From Streptomyces sp. NBC_00236 (GTDB lineage Bacteria; Actinomycetota; Actinomycetes; Streptomycetales; Streptomycetaceae): a stretch of 64,000 bases of DNA. Below the pieces are notes generated by a model. It worked only from the letters and a program-made list of their open reading frames with translations, ran no database searches and was not told where the DNA came from. A program made the translations under genes and the position numbers. The stretch's first letter is position 1; every line of letters starts with the position of its first letter. Location: assembly GCF_036195045.1 (NCBI RefSeq), contig NZ_CP108100.1:186001-250000 (forward strand), written 5' to 3'. Shown piece by piece: positions 11,243 through 20,091 of the stretch.

Positions 11243-12133
11243 CTACTGTCGCTGCGCCCTCCCCGGCCCGTCCAGTATGGCTGCCTGCCTTTTCAGTGTG
11301 TACGGGGTGGGGCGGCTGCCGGGTCCGAGTCGTGCCATCGCGTTCACAATGTGACCGGGCGGAAGCTTCCAGCGCAGCCTCGACGGGATGGCCCGCAGGG
11401 CGGTTCCGGTGGTCCGCAGCCGGCGGTCGACGGTGGCCACGGGCGGCACCGGTCTGCCGTACAGCTCGTGGGCGAACGGGGGCAGCGACTGGTACGCCAG
11501 GGCCGCCACATGCCGCCACAGCACGGCGCGCGCCGGTACGAGCACCAGGTGGACCGGTGGCCGGCGCAGGAACGCGTCGACCTCCGACGCCTCGGGCGAG
11601 GAGGAGAGCCGGGGCCGTATCCGCTCGAAATAAGCGGCCAGCTGTGCGGTGGTCGCGGGCACTTCGGACGGATCGAGGCCGACGAGGCGGGCGCCGGTGC
11701 GGTGTTCGTCGACGTACCGGTCGGCCTGTGCGTCGGTGAGCGGGTAGCCGGAGCGCCGTTCGACCTGGAGATAGGAGTCGACCTCCGCACAGTGCACCCA
11801 CAGCAGCAGCTCCGGTTCGTCGACGCCGTACGTCTCGCCGGTCAGCGGGTCGGTGGCCTTGAGGAGCCGGTGGATCTTCCGGACCCGGGCCCCGGCCTTC
11901 TCGGCGGCGTCGGTGGTCCCATAGGTGATCGTCCCGACGAACCCGGCCGTGCGCATCAGCCGGCCCCAGGCGTCCTCGCGGAAGTCGCTGTTCTGCATGA
12001 CGCCGCGCACCGCGCGCGGGTGGAGTGCCTGGAGGTACAGGGCGCGTACTCCGGCGACCCACATCATCGGGTCACCGTGCAGCTGCCAGGTGACCGATGC
12101 GGGCCCGAAGAGCCCGGGGTCGGCGTCCGTCAT
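11243..12133 (-). CDS. oxygenase MpaB family (DUF2236) protein
   Basis: A 296-residue protein with the DUF2236 layout: an early segment with W and H (WQLHGDP), then ALHPRAVRG and later HCAEVDSYL, the conserved histidines that bind haem in latex-clearing protein Lcp and MpaB relatives. Family members include MpaB mycophenolic acid oxygenase and many actinobacterial proteins of unknown substrate. GGAGGT lies 8 nt before the ATG at 12133, which settles the start against an upstream in-frame codon. It is 26 bp from the kinase gene, possibly co-transcribed. No membrane segment is obvious. Function beyond oxygenase fold is not supported. Confidence 0.85.
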   Translation of the reverse strand: MTDADPGLFGPASVTWQLHGDPMMWVAGVRALYLQALHPRAVRGVMQNSDFREDAWGRLMRTAGFVGTITYGTTDAAEKAGARVRKIHRLLKATDPLTGETYGVDEPELLLWVHCAEVDSYLQVERRSGYPLTDAQADRYVDEHRTGARLVGLDPSEVPATTAQLAAYFERIRPRLSSSPEASEVDAFLRRPPVHLVLVPARAVLWRHVAALAYQSLPPFAHELYGRPVPPVATVDRRLRTTGTALRAIPSRLRWKLPPGHIVNAMARLGPGSRPTPYTLKRQAAILDGPGRAQRQ

Positions 12134-12290
12134 GTGCTCGTACCTCCTGTTCGCACCACGCGGTGGGTGCACTGGCGGTCACACCCCACGGCAACGGCTG
12201 TGTGCCCGTGTTCGTGCCGCGGGGTGCATCCCGAACGACCGTGACCGGCACGGTTGCGAAGCCGTGCATCGGTACGTGTCCCGCCGGGGG

Positions 12291-13556
12291 CTACCCGGCG
12301 GCGTCGCGTCGTCGGCGCGCGCGTTCGAGATCGGCGGCATCCGACATCCAGGGGCCGTGCTCGTCGAGCGCGGCGCAGCCGCCCCGGACGAAGGCGCTCA
12401 GCAGCTTCCGGTACCCGGCCATCCCGTCGACCAGGCTGTACTCGACCCGGTACTCCGGATCCGCCCCGCCCTCGCCCTTGCGCGCTGTCGTGATCCGGGC
12501 GATGGAGTCCGCGTAGAAGTGGAACTGGAGCCCTTCGCCCATCGCCTCGTCCTCGACGGTGAACACTTCGTTGTCGCCGGCATAACGATCGCCGACGAAC
12601 TCCCAGAACTCCGCGGTGGCGGTGCGGGGATTGCTCCGGAGCCATCTCTTCTCGGCATCCTTGTCGTCGGTGAACGAAAGGCTGGTCTTCCGCGCGCTGC
12701 CGCCGGAGTCGGCACAGTCGCCGGCCGCCTCCTCGTCATCGTCCATGGGCGCGCTCCTGGTGCGGTCCGTGGCCTCCGAACACATCAGAAAGCTCACGGT
12801 ACGCACCGCGTCATCGACGAGCTCAGGGTGCGCGCGGCGCACGGCCGCGTCGACCGCCGCCTCCATCCGCTCCCAGTCACGTCTGTCCGTGCCGCGCTTT
12901 CCCCGCCGCGGGTCCCGGCCGATCCGCATCCCGGCGCACGCCTGCTCCGCGGTGGCGATCACCCGCATCACCTCGGGCAGCAGCGCGGGGTTGACGGCAT
13001 CGGGCAGCCGCCTCGGAATCGTCGAGCCGTGCAGGTACTGGCCCGTGTACATCAGAAGGCCGGTGTCGAGGATGCCGAGTACCTGCCCGCGCTCGGCGCG
13101 ACGGCGGTCCGCGTAGTACTTCTGAGTCCGTTTCGCGTCGGACGTCACTGTCGCCGATCGCATCGCCGCGCAGACCTGGCCGCGATCGAGCAGACCGATG
13201 TCAGCTCCGTGGGAGATGAGCGGGCCCCTGGCCCACCGGATCCGTCGGAAGGTCGCGTCGACGTCTGCCGGCACGGAGAGGAGGACCGGGTCCAGAAGCG
13301 CGACGGCTGCCTCCTCGTCGAGCGGGCCCCGGGTTCCGGCCGCGTCGCAGAGTGGAAGAACCGCACTCCACAGCAGCAGGTGTCGGGCCAGATCCTCCCG
13401 GATCACCGCAAGATGGGCTTCGCCGATCGGGAAGGTGAACGTCCGGGGGTCATGGTTGGCGTCGGCCCCGGCACCGAGCATCAGCTTCAGTTCGCCGTCC
13501 TCGCGGATCACGTTCGGGATCCAGCCGCTCCTGCGCGTGAAAACGATGTCCCTCAT
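12291..13556 (-). CDS. DUF6357-like protein of unknown function
   Basis: A 421-residue acidic and basic mixed soluble protein without signal peptide or membrane segment. Its N terminus (MRDIVFTRRSGWIPNVIRED) and the GAGADANHDP and YADRRRAERGQVLG segments recall a Streptomyces family I know as DUF6357, but I could not check this. A low-complexity acidic hinge (MDDDEEAAGD) near residue 270 separates two halves. The ATG at 13556 has a purine-rich GGGGAAG about 9 nt upstream; an in-frame ATG six codons earlier lacks a site. It stands alone, with 157 bp before the MpaB-like gene. No function is proposed. Confidence 0.75.
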   Translation of the reverse strand: MRDIVFTRRSGWIPNVIREDGELKLMLGAGADANHDPRTFTFPIGEAHLAVIREDLARHLLLWSAVLPLCDAAGTRGPLDEEAAVALLDPVLLSVPADVDATFRRIRWARGPLISHGADIGLLDRGQVCAAMRSATVTSDAKRTQKYYADRRRAERGQVLGILDTGLLMYTGQYLHGSTIPRRLPDAVNPALLPEVMRVIATAEQACAGMRIGRDPRRGKRGTDRRDWERMEAAVDAAVRRAHPELVDDAVRTVSFLMCSEATDRTRSAPMDDDEEAAGDCADSGGSARKTSLSFTDDKDAEKRWLRSNPRTATAEFWEFVGDRYAGDNEVFTVEDEAMGEGLQFHFYADSIARITTARKGEGGADPEYRVEYSLVDGMAGYRKLLSAFVRGGCAALDEHGPWMSDAADLERARRRRDAAG

Positions 13557-13610
13557 GGCCTCAGTCTTCCCCATCGGGCAAGAAGCCCGATCACGATCGC
13601 GTGACCATGA

Positions 13611-14789
13611 TCAGCGGCGCACCCGCGGCATCCCGAGGCCGATCCACGAGATGATCTCGCGCTGGATCTCGTTGTTGCCGCCGCCGAAGGTGAAGATGAC
13701 GGCGGACCGGTATCCGCGTTCGAGTTCGCCGTGCAGGACGGCACCCGCGGAGCCCTCCTTGAGCGGTCCTGCCGAGCCGACGACCTCCATGAGCCAGGCG
13801 TACGCGTCGCGGCGTGCCTCGGAGCCGTAGACCTTGACCGCGGAGGCGTCCTGCGGGGTGAGGGTGGAGTGCTGGACGGCGGACACCATCTGCCAGTTGA
13901 GGAGCTTCATCGCGTCGAGCCGGACGTGGGTGCGGGCCAGGCGGGCACGGACCCAGCCGAGGTCGATGACGCGGCGGCCGTCGGCGAGACGGGTTTCGGC
14001 GGCCCAGCGACGGACGTTGTGCAGGGCGCGGATGGCCATCGTGCCGTGGGCGGCGAGCGTGACGCGTTCGTGGTTGAGCTGGTTGGTGATGAGCCGCCAG
14101 CCCTTGTTCTCCTCGCCGACCCGGCGGGAGACGGGGACGCGGACGTTCTCGTAGTAGCTGGCGGTGGTGTCGTGCGAGGCGAGGGTGTTGATCAGGGTGC
14201 AGGAGTAGCCGGGGTCGGACGTCGGTACGAGGAGCATGGTGATGCCCTTGTGGGGCGGGGCGTCCGGGTCGGTGCGGGCGGCGAGCCAGACCCAGTCCGC
14301 GGTGTCGCCGTTGGTCGTCCAGATCTTCTGTCCGTCGACGACGTACGTGTCGCCGTCGCGCACCGCCCGGGTCTTGAGGGCGGCGAGGTCGGTGCCGGCG
14401 TCGGGTTCGCTGTAACCGATCGCGAAGTCGATCTCCCCGGCGAGGACCTTCGGCAGGAAGTAGGCCTTCTGCTCGTCGGTGCCGAACTGCATGATCGTCG
14501 GGCCGACGGTGTTGAGGGCCATCAGCGGGAGCGGCACGCCCGCCTGGGCCGCCTCGTCGAAGAAGATGAACTGTTCCATGGGCGACAGACCGCGGCCGCC
14601 GTACTCCGTGGGCCAGCCGACGCCGAGCCAGCCGTCGGCGCCCAGGCGGCGGATGGTGTCGCGGTAGAAGCGCTTCTGGGCAGCCGGGTCGGCATAGCGC
14701 GCGTAGGCGTTGTCGGGGACCAGGGCAGCGAAGTACGCATGCAGCTCGGTACGCAACTGCTGCTGTTCAGGCGTGTATTCGAGGTGCAC
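13611..14789 (-). CDS. acyl-CoA dehydrogenase family protein
   Basis: A 392-residue flavoprotein of the ACAD fold: an N-terminal helical domain, the middle beta-domain with GYSEPDAGTDLA and VDGQKIWTTNGD (FAD contacts), and a C-terminal helical domain ending FTFGGGNNEIQREII. The position of the usual catalytic Glu in the C-terminal domain reads VGSAGPLKEGSAG, typical of the FadE subfamilies found with steroid or branched-chain acyl-CoA catabolism rather than straight-chain beta-oxidation. The GTG at 14789 has GGAGGGG just upstream (spacing about 4), deciding the start over a longer arginine-rich frame. It lies alone between unrelated genes, so its acyl substrate is unknown. Confidence 0.9.
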   Translation of the reverse strand: MHLEYTPEQQQLRTELHAYFAALVPDNAYARYADPAAQKRFYRDTIRRLGADGWLGVGWPTEYGGRGLSPMEQFIFFDEAAQAGVPLPLMALNTVGPTIMQFGTDEQKAYFLPKVLAGEIDFAIGYSEPDAGTDLAALKTRAVRDGDTYVVDGQKIWTTNGDTADWVWLAARTDPDAPPHKGITMLLVPTSDPGYSCTLINTLASHDTTASYYENVRVPVSRRVGEENKGWRLITNQLNHERVTLAAHGTMAIRALHNVRRWAAETRLADGRRVIDLGWVRARLARTHVRLDAMKLLNWQMVSAVQHSTLTPQDASAVKVYGSEARRDAYAWLMEVVGSAGPLKEGSAGAVLHGELERGYRSAVIFTFGGGNNEIQREIISWIGLGMPRVRR

Positions 14790-14891
14790 GGCCCCTCCAG
14801 GAGTCTCGCTTCGCGTCGCCCGTGTGCGGCGGCGCACACAGTAGAACGTGTTGCAAGAATCCGGAAGGGGCGCGGGCCGGCTGCCCGGATG

Positions 14892-16049
14892 TCAGCGTTT
14901 GACGGCGCGCAGCACGACGAACTTGGGGTCGCCGGCGACTGTGGTGCAGTTGCCGAAGATCCGGCGGAGCTGGGTGTGGTAGGCGAGATGCCGGTTGCCC
15001 ACCACCCACAGTTCGCCGCCCTGGCGCAGTGCCGTGCGCGCGCCGTGGAACATGGTCCGGGCGGTCGCGTCCGTGGTGGCCTGGTGCGAGTGGAACGGCG
15101 GGTTGCACAGGACGAGGTCGGCGCCGCCGGGTTCCGCGTCCGCCAGCCCGTCGCCGACCACGAAACGGGCCTCGGCGTCCGGTCCGGTGTTGGCCCGGAA
15201 GGTCGCCTCGGCCGAGGCGAGGGCCTGGTAGGACTCGTCGACGAAGGTGAGAGAGGCCTCGGGATTGGCGAGTGCGGCGGCCAGACCGAGCACTCCGTTC
15301 CCGCACCCGAGGTCGACTACCCGGTCGGGGCCGCTGCGCACCGGAAGGTGCTTGAGGAAGAAGCGGGTGCCGATGTCGAGCCGCTCCGCGCAGAAGATCC
15401 CGGCGTGGTTGACCACCGTGCGGCCGGCGACGGCCCCGACGTCGTCGGGCAGCTCGTAGTGGTACGGCCAGGGGCTCGGGGCGCGGGTCAGGGAGGGGTC
15501 CGGCGTGCAGTGGATGAGCCGGGCCTTCTTGACCGCGAGCGAGGTGCGGGTGGGGCCGATGATCCGCTCGAACAGCTTGAGGGTGGAGGTGTGGATCTCC
15601 TTCACCATGCCGGTCCCGATGACGACGGTGCCGGCGTGGACGGCGGGGGCGAGCCGGTGCAGCTGGTCCTCGAGGAGCGCGAGGCTCTTGGGCGCACGGA
15701 CGAGCAGGACGTCGATCCGGTCCGGCGGCGTCTCACGGGCGGACAGCAGGCGCACGGCATCGGGATCGGTACCGTTGCGTTGCAGGTTCGCCGTCGTCGC
15801 CCGCTGCGCGAGGTAGGAGTCGGTGATCTGTACGGGGCCGTGCGCGGCCAGCGCCGTGGCCAGCGCGCCCCAGCGGTCGCCGACGATCACGACGCGGCCG
15901 GACAGGCCGACCGGCTCGGCCCCGTCGATCCCCTCCAGGTGCCGCAGCAGGTATTCGTCGGCCGCGTCCCATGCTCGGAACGGGTCGCGGGGGTTCTCGG
16001 GGAATCGGGCGAGGTCGTAACCGGCCCCTGACGTCGTCAAACGGTTCAT
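14892..16049 (-). CDS. rlmG: RlmG-like class I SAM-dependent methyltransferase
   Basis: A 385-residue protein with two Rossmann-like halves, as in RlmG/RsmC enzymes: the degenerate N-terminal half and a C-terminal catalytic half with VVDLGCGNGVLG (SAM loop, about residue 240), a D in TFVDESYQAL, and the NPPFH motif (about 318) diagnostic of base-amino N-methyltransferases acting on rRNA guanines. RlmG makes m2G in 23S rRNA; substrate identity here is by family. There is no clear ribosome site before the ATG, and the minus-strand upstream sequence has a TAGCCT hexamer 9 nt away, so a very short or absent leader is possible. It is the single copy in the window with no linked ribosomal genes. 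Confidence 0.85.
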   Translation of the reverse strand: MNRLTTSGAGYDLARFPENPRDPFRAWDAADEYLLRHLEGIDGAEPVGLSGRVVIVGDRWGALATALAAHGPVQITDSYLAQRATTANLQRNGTDPDAVRLLSARETPPDRIDVLLVRAPKSLALLEDQLHRLAPAVHAGTVVIGTGMVKEIHTSTLKLFERIIGPTRTSLAVKKARLIHCTPDPSLTRAPSPWPYHYELPDDVGAVAGRTVVNHAGIFCAERLDIGTRFFLKHLPVRSGPDRVVDLGCGNGVLGLAAALANPEASLTFVDESYQALASAEATFRANTGPDAEARFVVGDGLADAEPGGADLVLCNPPFHSHQATTDATARTMFHGARTALRQGGELWVVGNRHLAYHTQLRRIFGNCTTVAGDPKFVVLRAVKR

Positions 16050-16196
16050 ATTGTGTTCAGGCTAACCGAGCAGCGCCGTACGCCCGCACACCCTGCCGCC
16101 GACGGGCACCCGCACGGGCGCGGCGCCCGGTGGCCCGGCGCCCCTCGCGCCACCGGCGGATGCCGGTGGCCACGGCGGACACCGGGCCGGGAGGGT

Positions 16197-16394
16197 CTAC
16201 GGCAGCTGCTTGTCGAGGGCCGCCCTGCCCTCTCTGGCAAGCCTGCGTTCCGCCCACTCGAGATTCCGGGGCGTCAGGTCCCGCCCGGAGGCGAGGACCA
16301 CATCCTCCGCCGAGGGATGGTCAGTGGCACCGGTGTGCAAAAGGCTGTCGGGGGTCACGCCCCGTACGGATATGGATTCGGGCTCGTCGCTCAT
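16197..16394 (-). CDS. small conserved hypothetical protein
   Basis: A 65-residue acidic-to-basic small protein starting MSDEPESISVRGVTPDSLL and containing a basic amphipathic stretch NLEWAERRLAREGRAAL at the C terminus. GGAGG lies 4 nt before the ATG, and codon third positions are GC-rich, which support it as a real gene although short. There is no cysteine and no membrane segment. It is separated from the RlmG gene by 147 bp and is divergent to the endonuclease gene. I do not recognise a function. Confidence 0.65.
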   Translation of the reverse strand: MSDEPESISVRGVTPDSLLHTGATDHPSAEDVVLASGRDLTPRNLEWAERRLAREGRAALDKQLP

Positions 16395-16623
16395 GCCGCC
16401 TCCTCGTCCTTGCGGCAATTCTCGCCCCCCGCCGACGGGGGCGCATCCGATACCCGCCCCGACTCTCACTTGACCTGCACATGATAGGTACGCAGCGTTC
16501 ACACCTCGGTAACGGTGCGTGTGGAAGGCTCCCGCTGACCACCAAGCAACACGACCACCGCGGAGCCGCCCCCCACCCTGTGACGGCGCCGCGGTGCCCG
16601 TATTTCCGGAGAGGACACCCCAC

Positions 16624-17448
16624 ATGTCCCGTCGTCACCTCTTCCACCGGCGCCCCCTGCTGGCCACGCTCGCCGCATTCGCGGTGCTCGGCGGAACCGC
16701 TGCCGCCGCACCGGCCACGACGCCGCAGACCCCGGCACGGTCCGCAGGCCCGCTCGGCGCCCTGGACGACACGTACTACCAGGACGCGCTCGGCAAGACC
16801 GGCACCGCGCTGAAGGGCGCCCTGCACACGATCATCAGCGACCAGACCAAGCTCACGTACAGCCAGGTCTGGGACGCTCTCAAGGCCACCGACGAGGACC
16901 CGGCCGACTCCTCGAACGTGATCCTCCTCTACACCGGCCGCTCGGAACCCAAGAGCGACAACGGCGGCAACGTCGGCCAGTGGAACCGGGAGCACGTCTG
17001 GGCCAAGTCGCACGGCGACTTCGGCACGGCCACGGGCCCCGGTACCGACATCCACCATCTGCGCCCGGAGGACGTGTCGGTCAACTCCACGCGCGGCAAC
17101 AAGGACTTCGACGACGGCGGCACCGAGCTGGGCGACGCGCCCGGCAACTACACCGACGACGACTCCTTCGAGCCGCGCGACGCGGTCAAGGGTGACGTGG
17201 CCCGCATGATCCTCTACATGGCGGTGCGCTACGAGGGCGACGACTCGTTCGCCGACCTCGAACCCAACGACAGCGTCTCGAACGGCTCCGCACCGAACAT
17301 CGGCCGGCTCTCGGTACTGAAGACGTGGAGCGAGCAGGACCCGCCGGACACCTTCGAGCAGCGGCGCAACGACGTCATATTCGATCAGTTCCAGCACAAC
17401 CGGAACCCGTTCATCGACCACCCCGAGTGGGTGGAGGCCATCTGGTGA
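16624..17448 (+). CDS. secreted endonuclease I (EndA/NucM family)
   Basis: A 274-residue extracellular nuclease. A twin-arginine-like or Sec signal peptide occupies about residues 1-33. The catalytic region NREHVWAKSHGDFG (about 120-133) followed by DIHHLRPEDV and NSTRGNKDFD is the beta-beta-alpha-metal site of the Endonuclease I family, in which the His of EHVW activates water and the downstream Asn binds the metal. These enzymes degrade single- and double-stranded nucleic acid without sequence preference, used for nutrient recovery. GGAGAGGA lies about 8 nt before the ATG. It converges with the glutaminase gene, stops 26 bp apart. Calcium binding or lipoprotein anchoring signals are not seen. 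Confidence 0.9.
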   Translation: MSRRHLFHRRPLLATLAAFAVLGGTAAAAPATTPQTPARSAGPLGALDDTYYQDALGKTGTALKGALHTIISDQTKLTYSQVWDALKATDEDPADSSNVILLYTGRSEPKSDNGGNVGQWNREHVWAKSHGDFGTATGPGTDIHHLRPEDVSVNSTRGNKDFDDGGTELGDAPGNYTDDDSFEPRDAVKGDVARMILYMAVRYEGDDSFADLEPNDSVSNGSAPNIGRLSVLKTWSEQDPPDTFEQRRNDVIFDQFQHNRNPFIDHPEWVEAIW

Positions 17449-17474
17449 CCCGACCCTGACCCGGCCCTCCGGGC

Positions 17475-18812
17475 TCAGCCCGAGGCCGTCGCCGCACACC
17501 GGGCGACGGCCTCCTCGCGGGAAGCGAGGGAGAGTGTGGCCCCGGCCTGCTCGCCCGGCTCCCGCAGGCGGCCGTCCGGGTCGGCGACCGCGGTGCGTCT
17601 GCCGTCGGCGGCGAGCCGGGCCAGGCCGCTGCGCAGCATCGCCCGGGCCACCGACCCGATGTCCGTCACATGGACGAGGTCCAGGACCACGGCCACGGCT
17701 CCCTGCTGATCCGACTCGTCCAGGGCATGGAGCACCCGCTCCGCCGCGGTGAAGTCCAGAGCGCCCTGGGCGGCGACGACCGCCACCCGCTCGTGGCGGG
17801 CGCGCTCCGGTTCCTCCTTCGGCGCGGACGGCAGGTCGGCGGCGGTGGTGACCATGGTGACGGTGGAGGCCGCCAGCGCCGGATTGTGCATGAGATGCAG
17901 GCCGAACCGCTGCGAGAGAGCGGCGATCGCCCGGTGGCCGCGCACCGAGGTCCCGGTCGGATCGAGGAGTGGACTGTACGTGGCCAGCCCGAACCGGGCG
18001 GGTCCGGCAGCGATCAGGCCGCCGGACACTCCACTCTTGGCGGGCAGTCCCACCCGCAGCAGCCAGTCCCCGGACGAGTCGTACATCCCGCACGTGGCCA
18101 TCACGGCCAGCGCCTGGGCGGCGACGGGCTCCGCGACCACCCTGTCCCCGGTGAGCGGATTGACCCCGCCGTGCGCCAGGGTCGCCGCCATCGCGGCGAG
18201 GTCCAGGGCCGTGACCCGTACCGAACACTGCCGGAAGTACGTCTCCACCGCCGCCACCGGATCCACGGGCAGGGGCCCGGTACTCCGGATGAGGTAGGCG
18301 AGAGCGCGATTGCGGTCTCCGGTGGCGGCCTCGGAGGCGTACACCTCCTCGTCGACGTCGAGCCTCCGGCCGGCGAAGCGGCTCAGGCAGTCGAGGATGC
18401 GTCCGAACCGCGGCGCGACGGGGGTGTCCGGGATGAGCGCCGTGGTGACGATGGCGCCGGCGTTGACCATCGCGTTGGCCGGGCGCCCGGTGGAGCGTTC
18501 CAGACTGATGGCGTTGAACGCCTCTCCGCTGGGCTCGGCGTTCACCCAGCGGGACACCTCGTCGAGGCCCAGCAGGGACAGGGCGAGGGCGTAGACGAAC
18601 GGCTTCGAAACGGACTGGATGGTGAACGGGACGCCGGCATCACCCGTGCTGTACCGATGGCCGTCCATGCTGATCAGGGCCAGCCCGAAGGCGCCCGGGT
18701 CGGCGAGCGCCAATTCCGGGATGTAGTCCGCACGTTCGCCTTCGTCGACGCCGGCGTACGTCGAGTGCAGTTCTCGCAGCGCGTCCGTGACCGCGCCGGT
18801 GGCAGGGCTCAC
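17475..18812 (-). CDS. glsA: glutaminase A fused to a STAS domain
   Basis: A 445-residue two-domain protein. Residues about 20-310 are a beta-lactamase-like glutaminase: nucleophile Ser67 with Lys70 in SVSKPF, the NAMVNAGAI asparagine loop, YFRQCSVRV and the AKSGVSGG segment. It converts glutamine to glutamate and ammonia. Residues about 335-430 form a STAS domain with the LDLVHVTDIGS loop, the site phosphorylated in anti-anti-sigma factors (SpoIIAA type), here keeping a Ser. The start is GTG; ribosome signal is weak. It lies 12 bp downstream of the lipoprotein gene on the same strand, so they are probably co-transcribed. The STAS part may tether the enzyme to partner switching or nucleotide sensing, an inference from the fold only. 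Confidence 0.9.
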   Translation of the reverse strand: MSPATGAVTDALRELHSTYAGVDEGERADYIPELALADPGAFGLALISMDGHRYSTGDAGVPFTIQSVSKPFVYALALSLLGLDEVSRWVNAEPSGEAFNAISLERSTGRPANAMVNAGAIVTTALIPDTPVAPRFGRILDCLSRFAGRRLDVDEEVYASEAATGDRNRALAYLIRSTGPLPVDPVAAVETYFRQCSVRVTALDLAAMAATLAHGGVNPLTGDRVVAEPVAAQALAVMATCGMYDSSGDWLLRVGLPAKSGVSGGLIAAGPARFGLATYSPLLDPTGTSVRGHRAIAALSQRFGLHLMHNPALAASTVTMVTTAADLPSAPKEEPERARHERVAVVAAQGALDFTAAERVLHALDESDQQGAVAVVLDLVHVTDIGSVARAMLRSGLARLAADGRRTAVADPDGRLREPGEQAGATLSLASREEAVARCAATASG

Positions 18813-18824
18813 CCGGTCCGGCCG

Positions 18825-19391
18825 TCAGCCGCGCTCGGCCTGGGCGATCCGGGGGAACGACTTGACGCCGGCGGCCTTGCGGCTGTTGGCGTGCTGACTG
18901 ACCGTCCGGTCCGGCGGGGCGTCGGCGAAGCCGAGCACCACGGAGTCGAGGACCTTGCCGGACGCGTCCACGAACTCCACCCGCACGGCATAGAAGGCGG
19001 CCTCGTCGGTGCGGTTGGTCACCCGCACGAGGGCGCTGCGGAACTGCTCCGATGCCGCGACCGGGAGCCCGTTGACGGAAACGTCCTCGACGGCGTTGCC
19101 CTTGCCGTCGACTCCCTTCAGCATCGCCACCGCCTTCTGCCGGTTGCGTTCCACGTCGGCTGAGACCGAGGCCGCGAAGTCGTCCTGGGTGCGCGGGCTC
19201 TCGGTGGCCGTGGCCGTCTCGGCAGGTTCCGGGGACATGGTCCGGATGCTTCGGGCCGTGCCCTGCGACGAACTGTCGTCGCTGTCGCAGGCAGCGGTGC
19301 CGCCGACGATCAGAGCGGCGAGCAGGGCGGGGGTCAGGCTGCGGGCGACGCGGCGGCCGGGGGCGCGCCGCGCGGGACTGGTCTGGTTCAC
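18825..19391 (-). CDS. secreted lipoprotein, FxLYD-like
   Basis: A 188-residue lipoprotein. The N terminus is basic, then hydrophobic, with a lipobox VGGTAAC placing the acylated Cys at about residue 35, followed by a Ser/Thr/Pro-rich spacer. The C-terminal half (SALVRVTNRTDEAAFYAVRV onward) has the beta-rich pattern of FxLYD immunoglobulin-like domains that occur in extracytoplasmic proteins. GTG is preceded by GGAG at 5 nt. It heads a likely two-gene unit with the glutaminase-STAS gene. No enzymatic motif is visible; ligand unknown. Confidence 0.75.
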   Translation of the reverse strand: MNQTSPARRAPGRRVARSLTPALLAALIVGGTAACDSDDSSSQGTARSIRTMSPEPAETATATESPRTQDDFAASVSADVERNRQKAVAMLKGVDGKGNAVEDVSVNGLPVAASEQFRSALVRVTNRTDEAAFYAVRVEFVDASGKVLDSVVLGFADAPPDRTVSQHANSRKAAGVKSFPRIAQAERG

Positions 19392-19476
19392 GGACGCTCC
19401 GTCTGCTCGGAAGTGCGAAGGGAAAGGGGGGCCCGCGAGGTGCGGACGGCGGGTCGCGGTGCCAGCGCCCGGGTGG

Positions 19477-19971
19477 TCATGCCGCGTCCTCGCCGAAGAC
19501 CTCGCGGAGCCGCTGCTCGCCGAGGCTGTCCAGATTGCTGTGGAGCAGTTCGGCTCCGCCGCCGGGGAGCGCCTCGCTGATCCGGTCGGGCACCTCGTTC
19601 ATGGTGAGCAGGAACAGGGCCGAAGTGCCGGGCGTGATCTTCTCCTTGACCTCGGCGATGAAGTCGTCGTCGATCCCGACGTCGGCCAGCTTTCCGCCGA
19701 GTGCTCCGGCGGCCGCGCCGATGGCTGCGCCGAGCAGCGGCATCAGGAAGATCAGACCGAACAGCATGCCCCAGAAGGTGCCGCTGAGAGCGCCCGCGCC
19801 GACCAGGTTGAGCAGCTGTTTCGTGCGCGGCTTGGCACGGTCGGCGGGCCAGCTGACGACGGCGGCGTCGAGGATCTTGATCAGCCCCTCCTTCTGAAGG
19901 GATTTCAGCGCTGTCTCCACGTCCTCCGCGCCTTCGGCCGACTGGAACTTCCACACGGTGAGCGTGGACAT
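19477..19971 (-). CDS. DUF1269 membrane protein
   Basis: A 164-residue protein with a soluble N-terminal alpha/beta part (MSTLTVWKF and the AEDVETALKSLQ helix), a glycine-rich hydrophobic hairpin (GAGALSGTFWGMLFGLIFLMPLLGA then GAAAGALGGKL) and an acidic C-terminal part with DDDFIAEVKEKI and TSALFLL. This is the DUF1269 family, sometimes linked to stress response and vitamin or ion handling, mechanism unknown. GGGAGGT lies 7 nt before the ATG. It is divergent to the BaeRF-like gene over an AT-richer 120-bp spacer, which therefore should hold both promoters. Confidence 0.85.
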   Translation of the reverse strand: MSTLTVWKFQSAEGAEDVETALKSLQKEGLIKILDAAVVSWPADRAKPRTKQLLNLVGAGALSGTFWGMLFGLIFLMPLLGAAIGAAAGALGGKLADVGIDDDFIAEVKEKITPGTSALFLLTMNEVPDRISEALPGGGAELLHSNLDSLGEQRLREVFGEDAA

Positions 19972-20091
19972 CGCGCATACCTCCCGAACCCGGAATGACC
20001 AACTCGCTCATATTAGGATCAAAAGGTATGAATTGACTCGTCGAATCACCCGCTCGCACGGCAGTGCGCACAAGTCCCCGGGAGCGAACTG

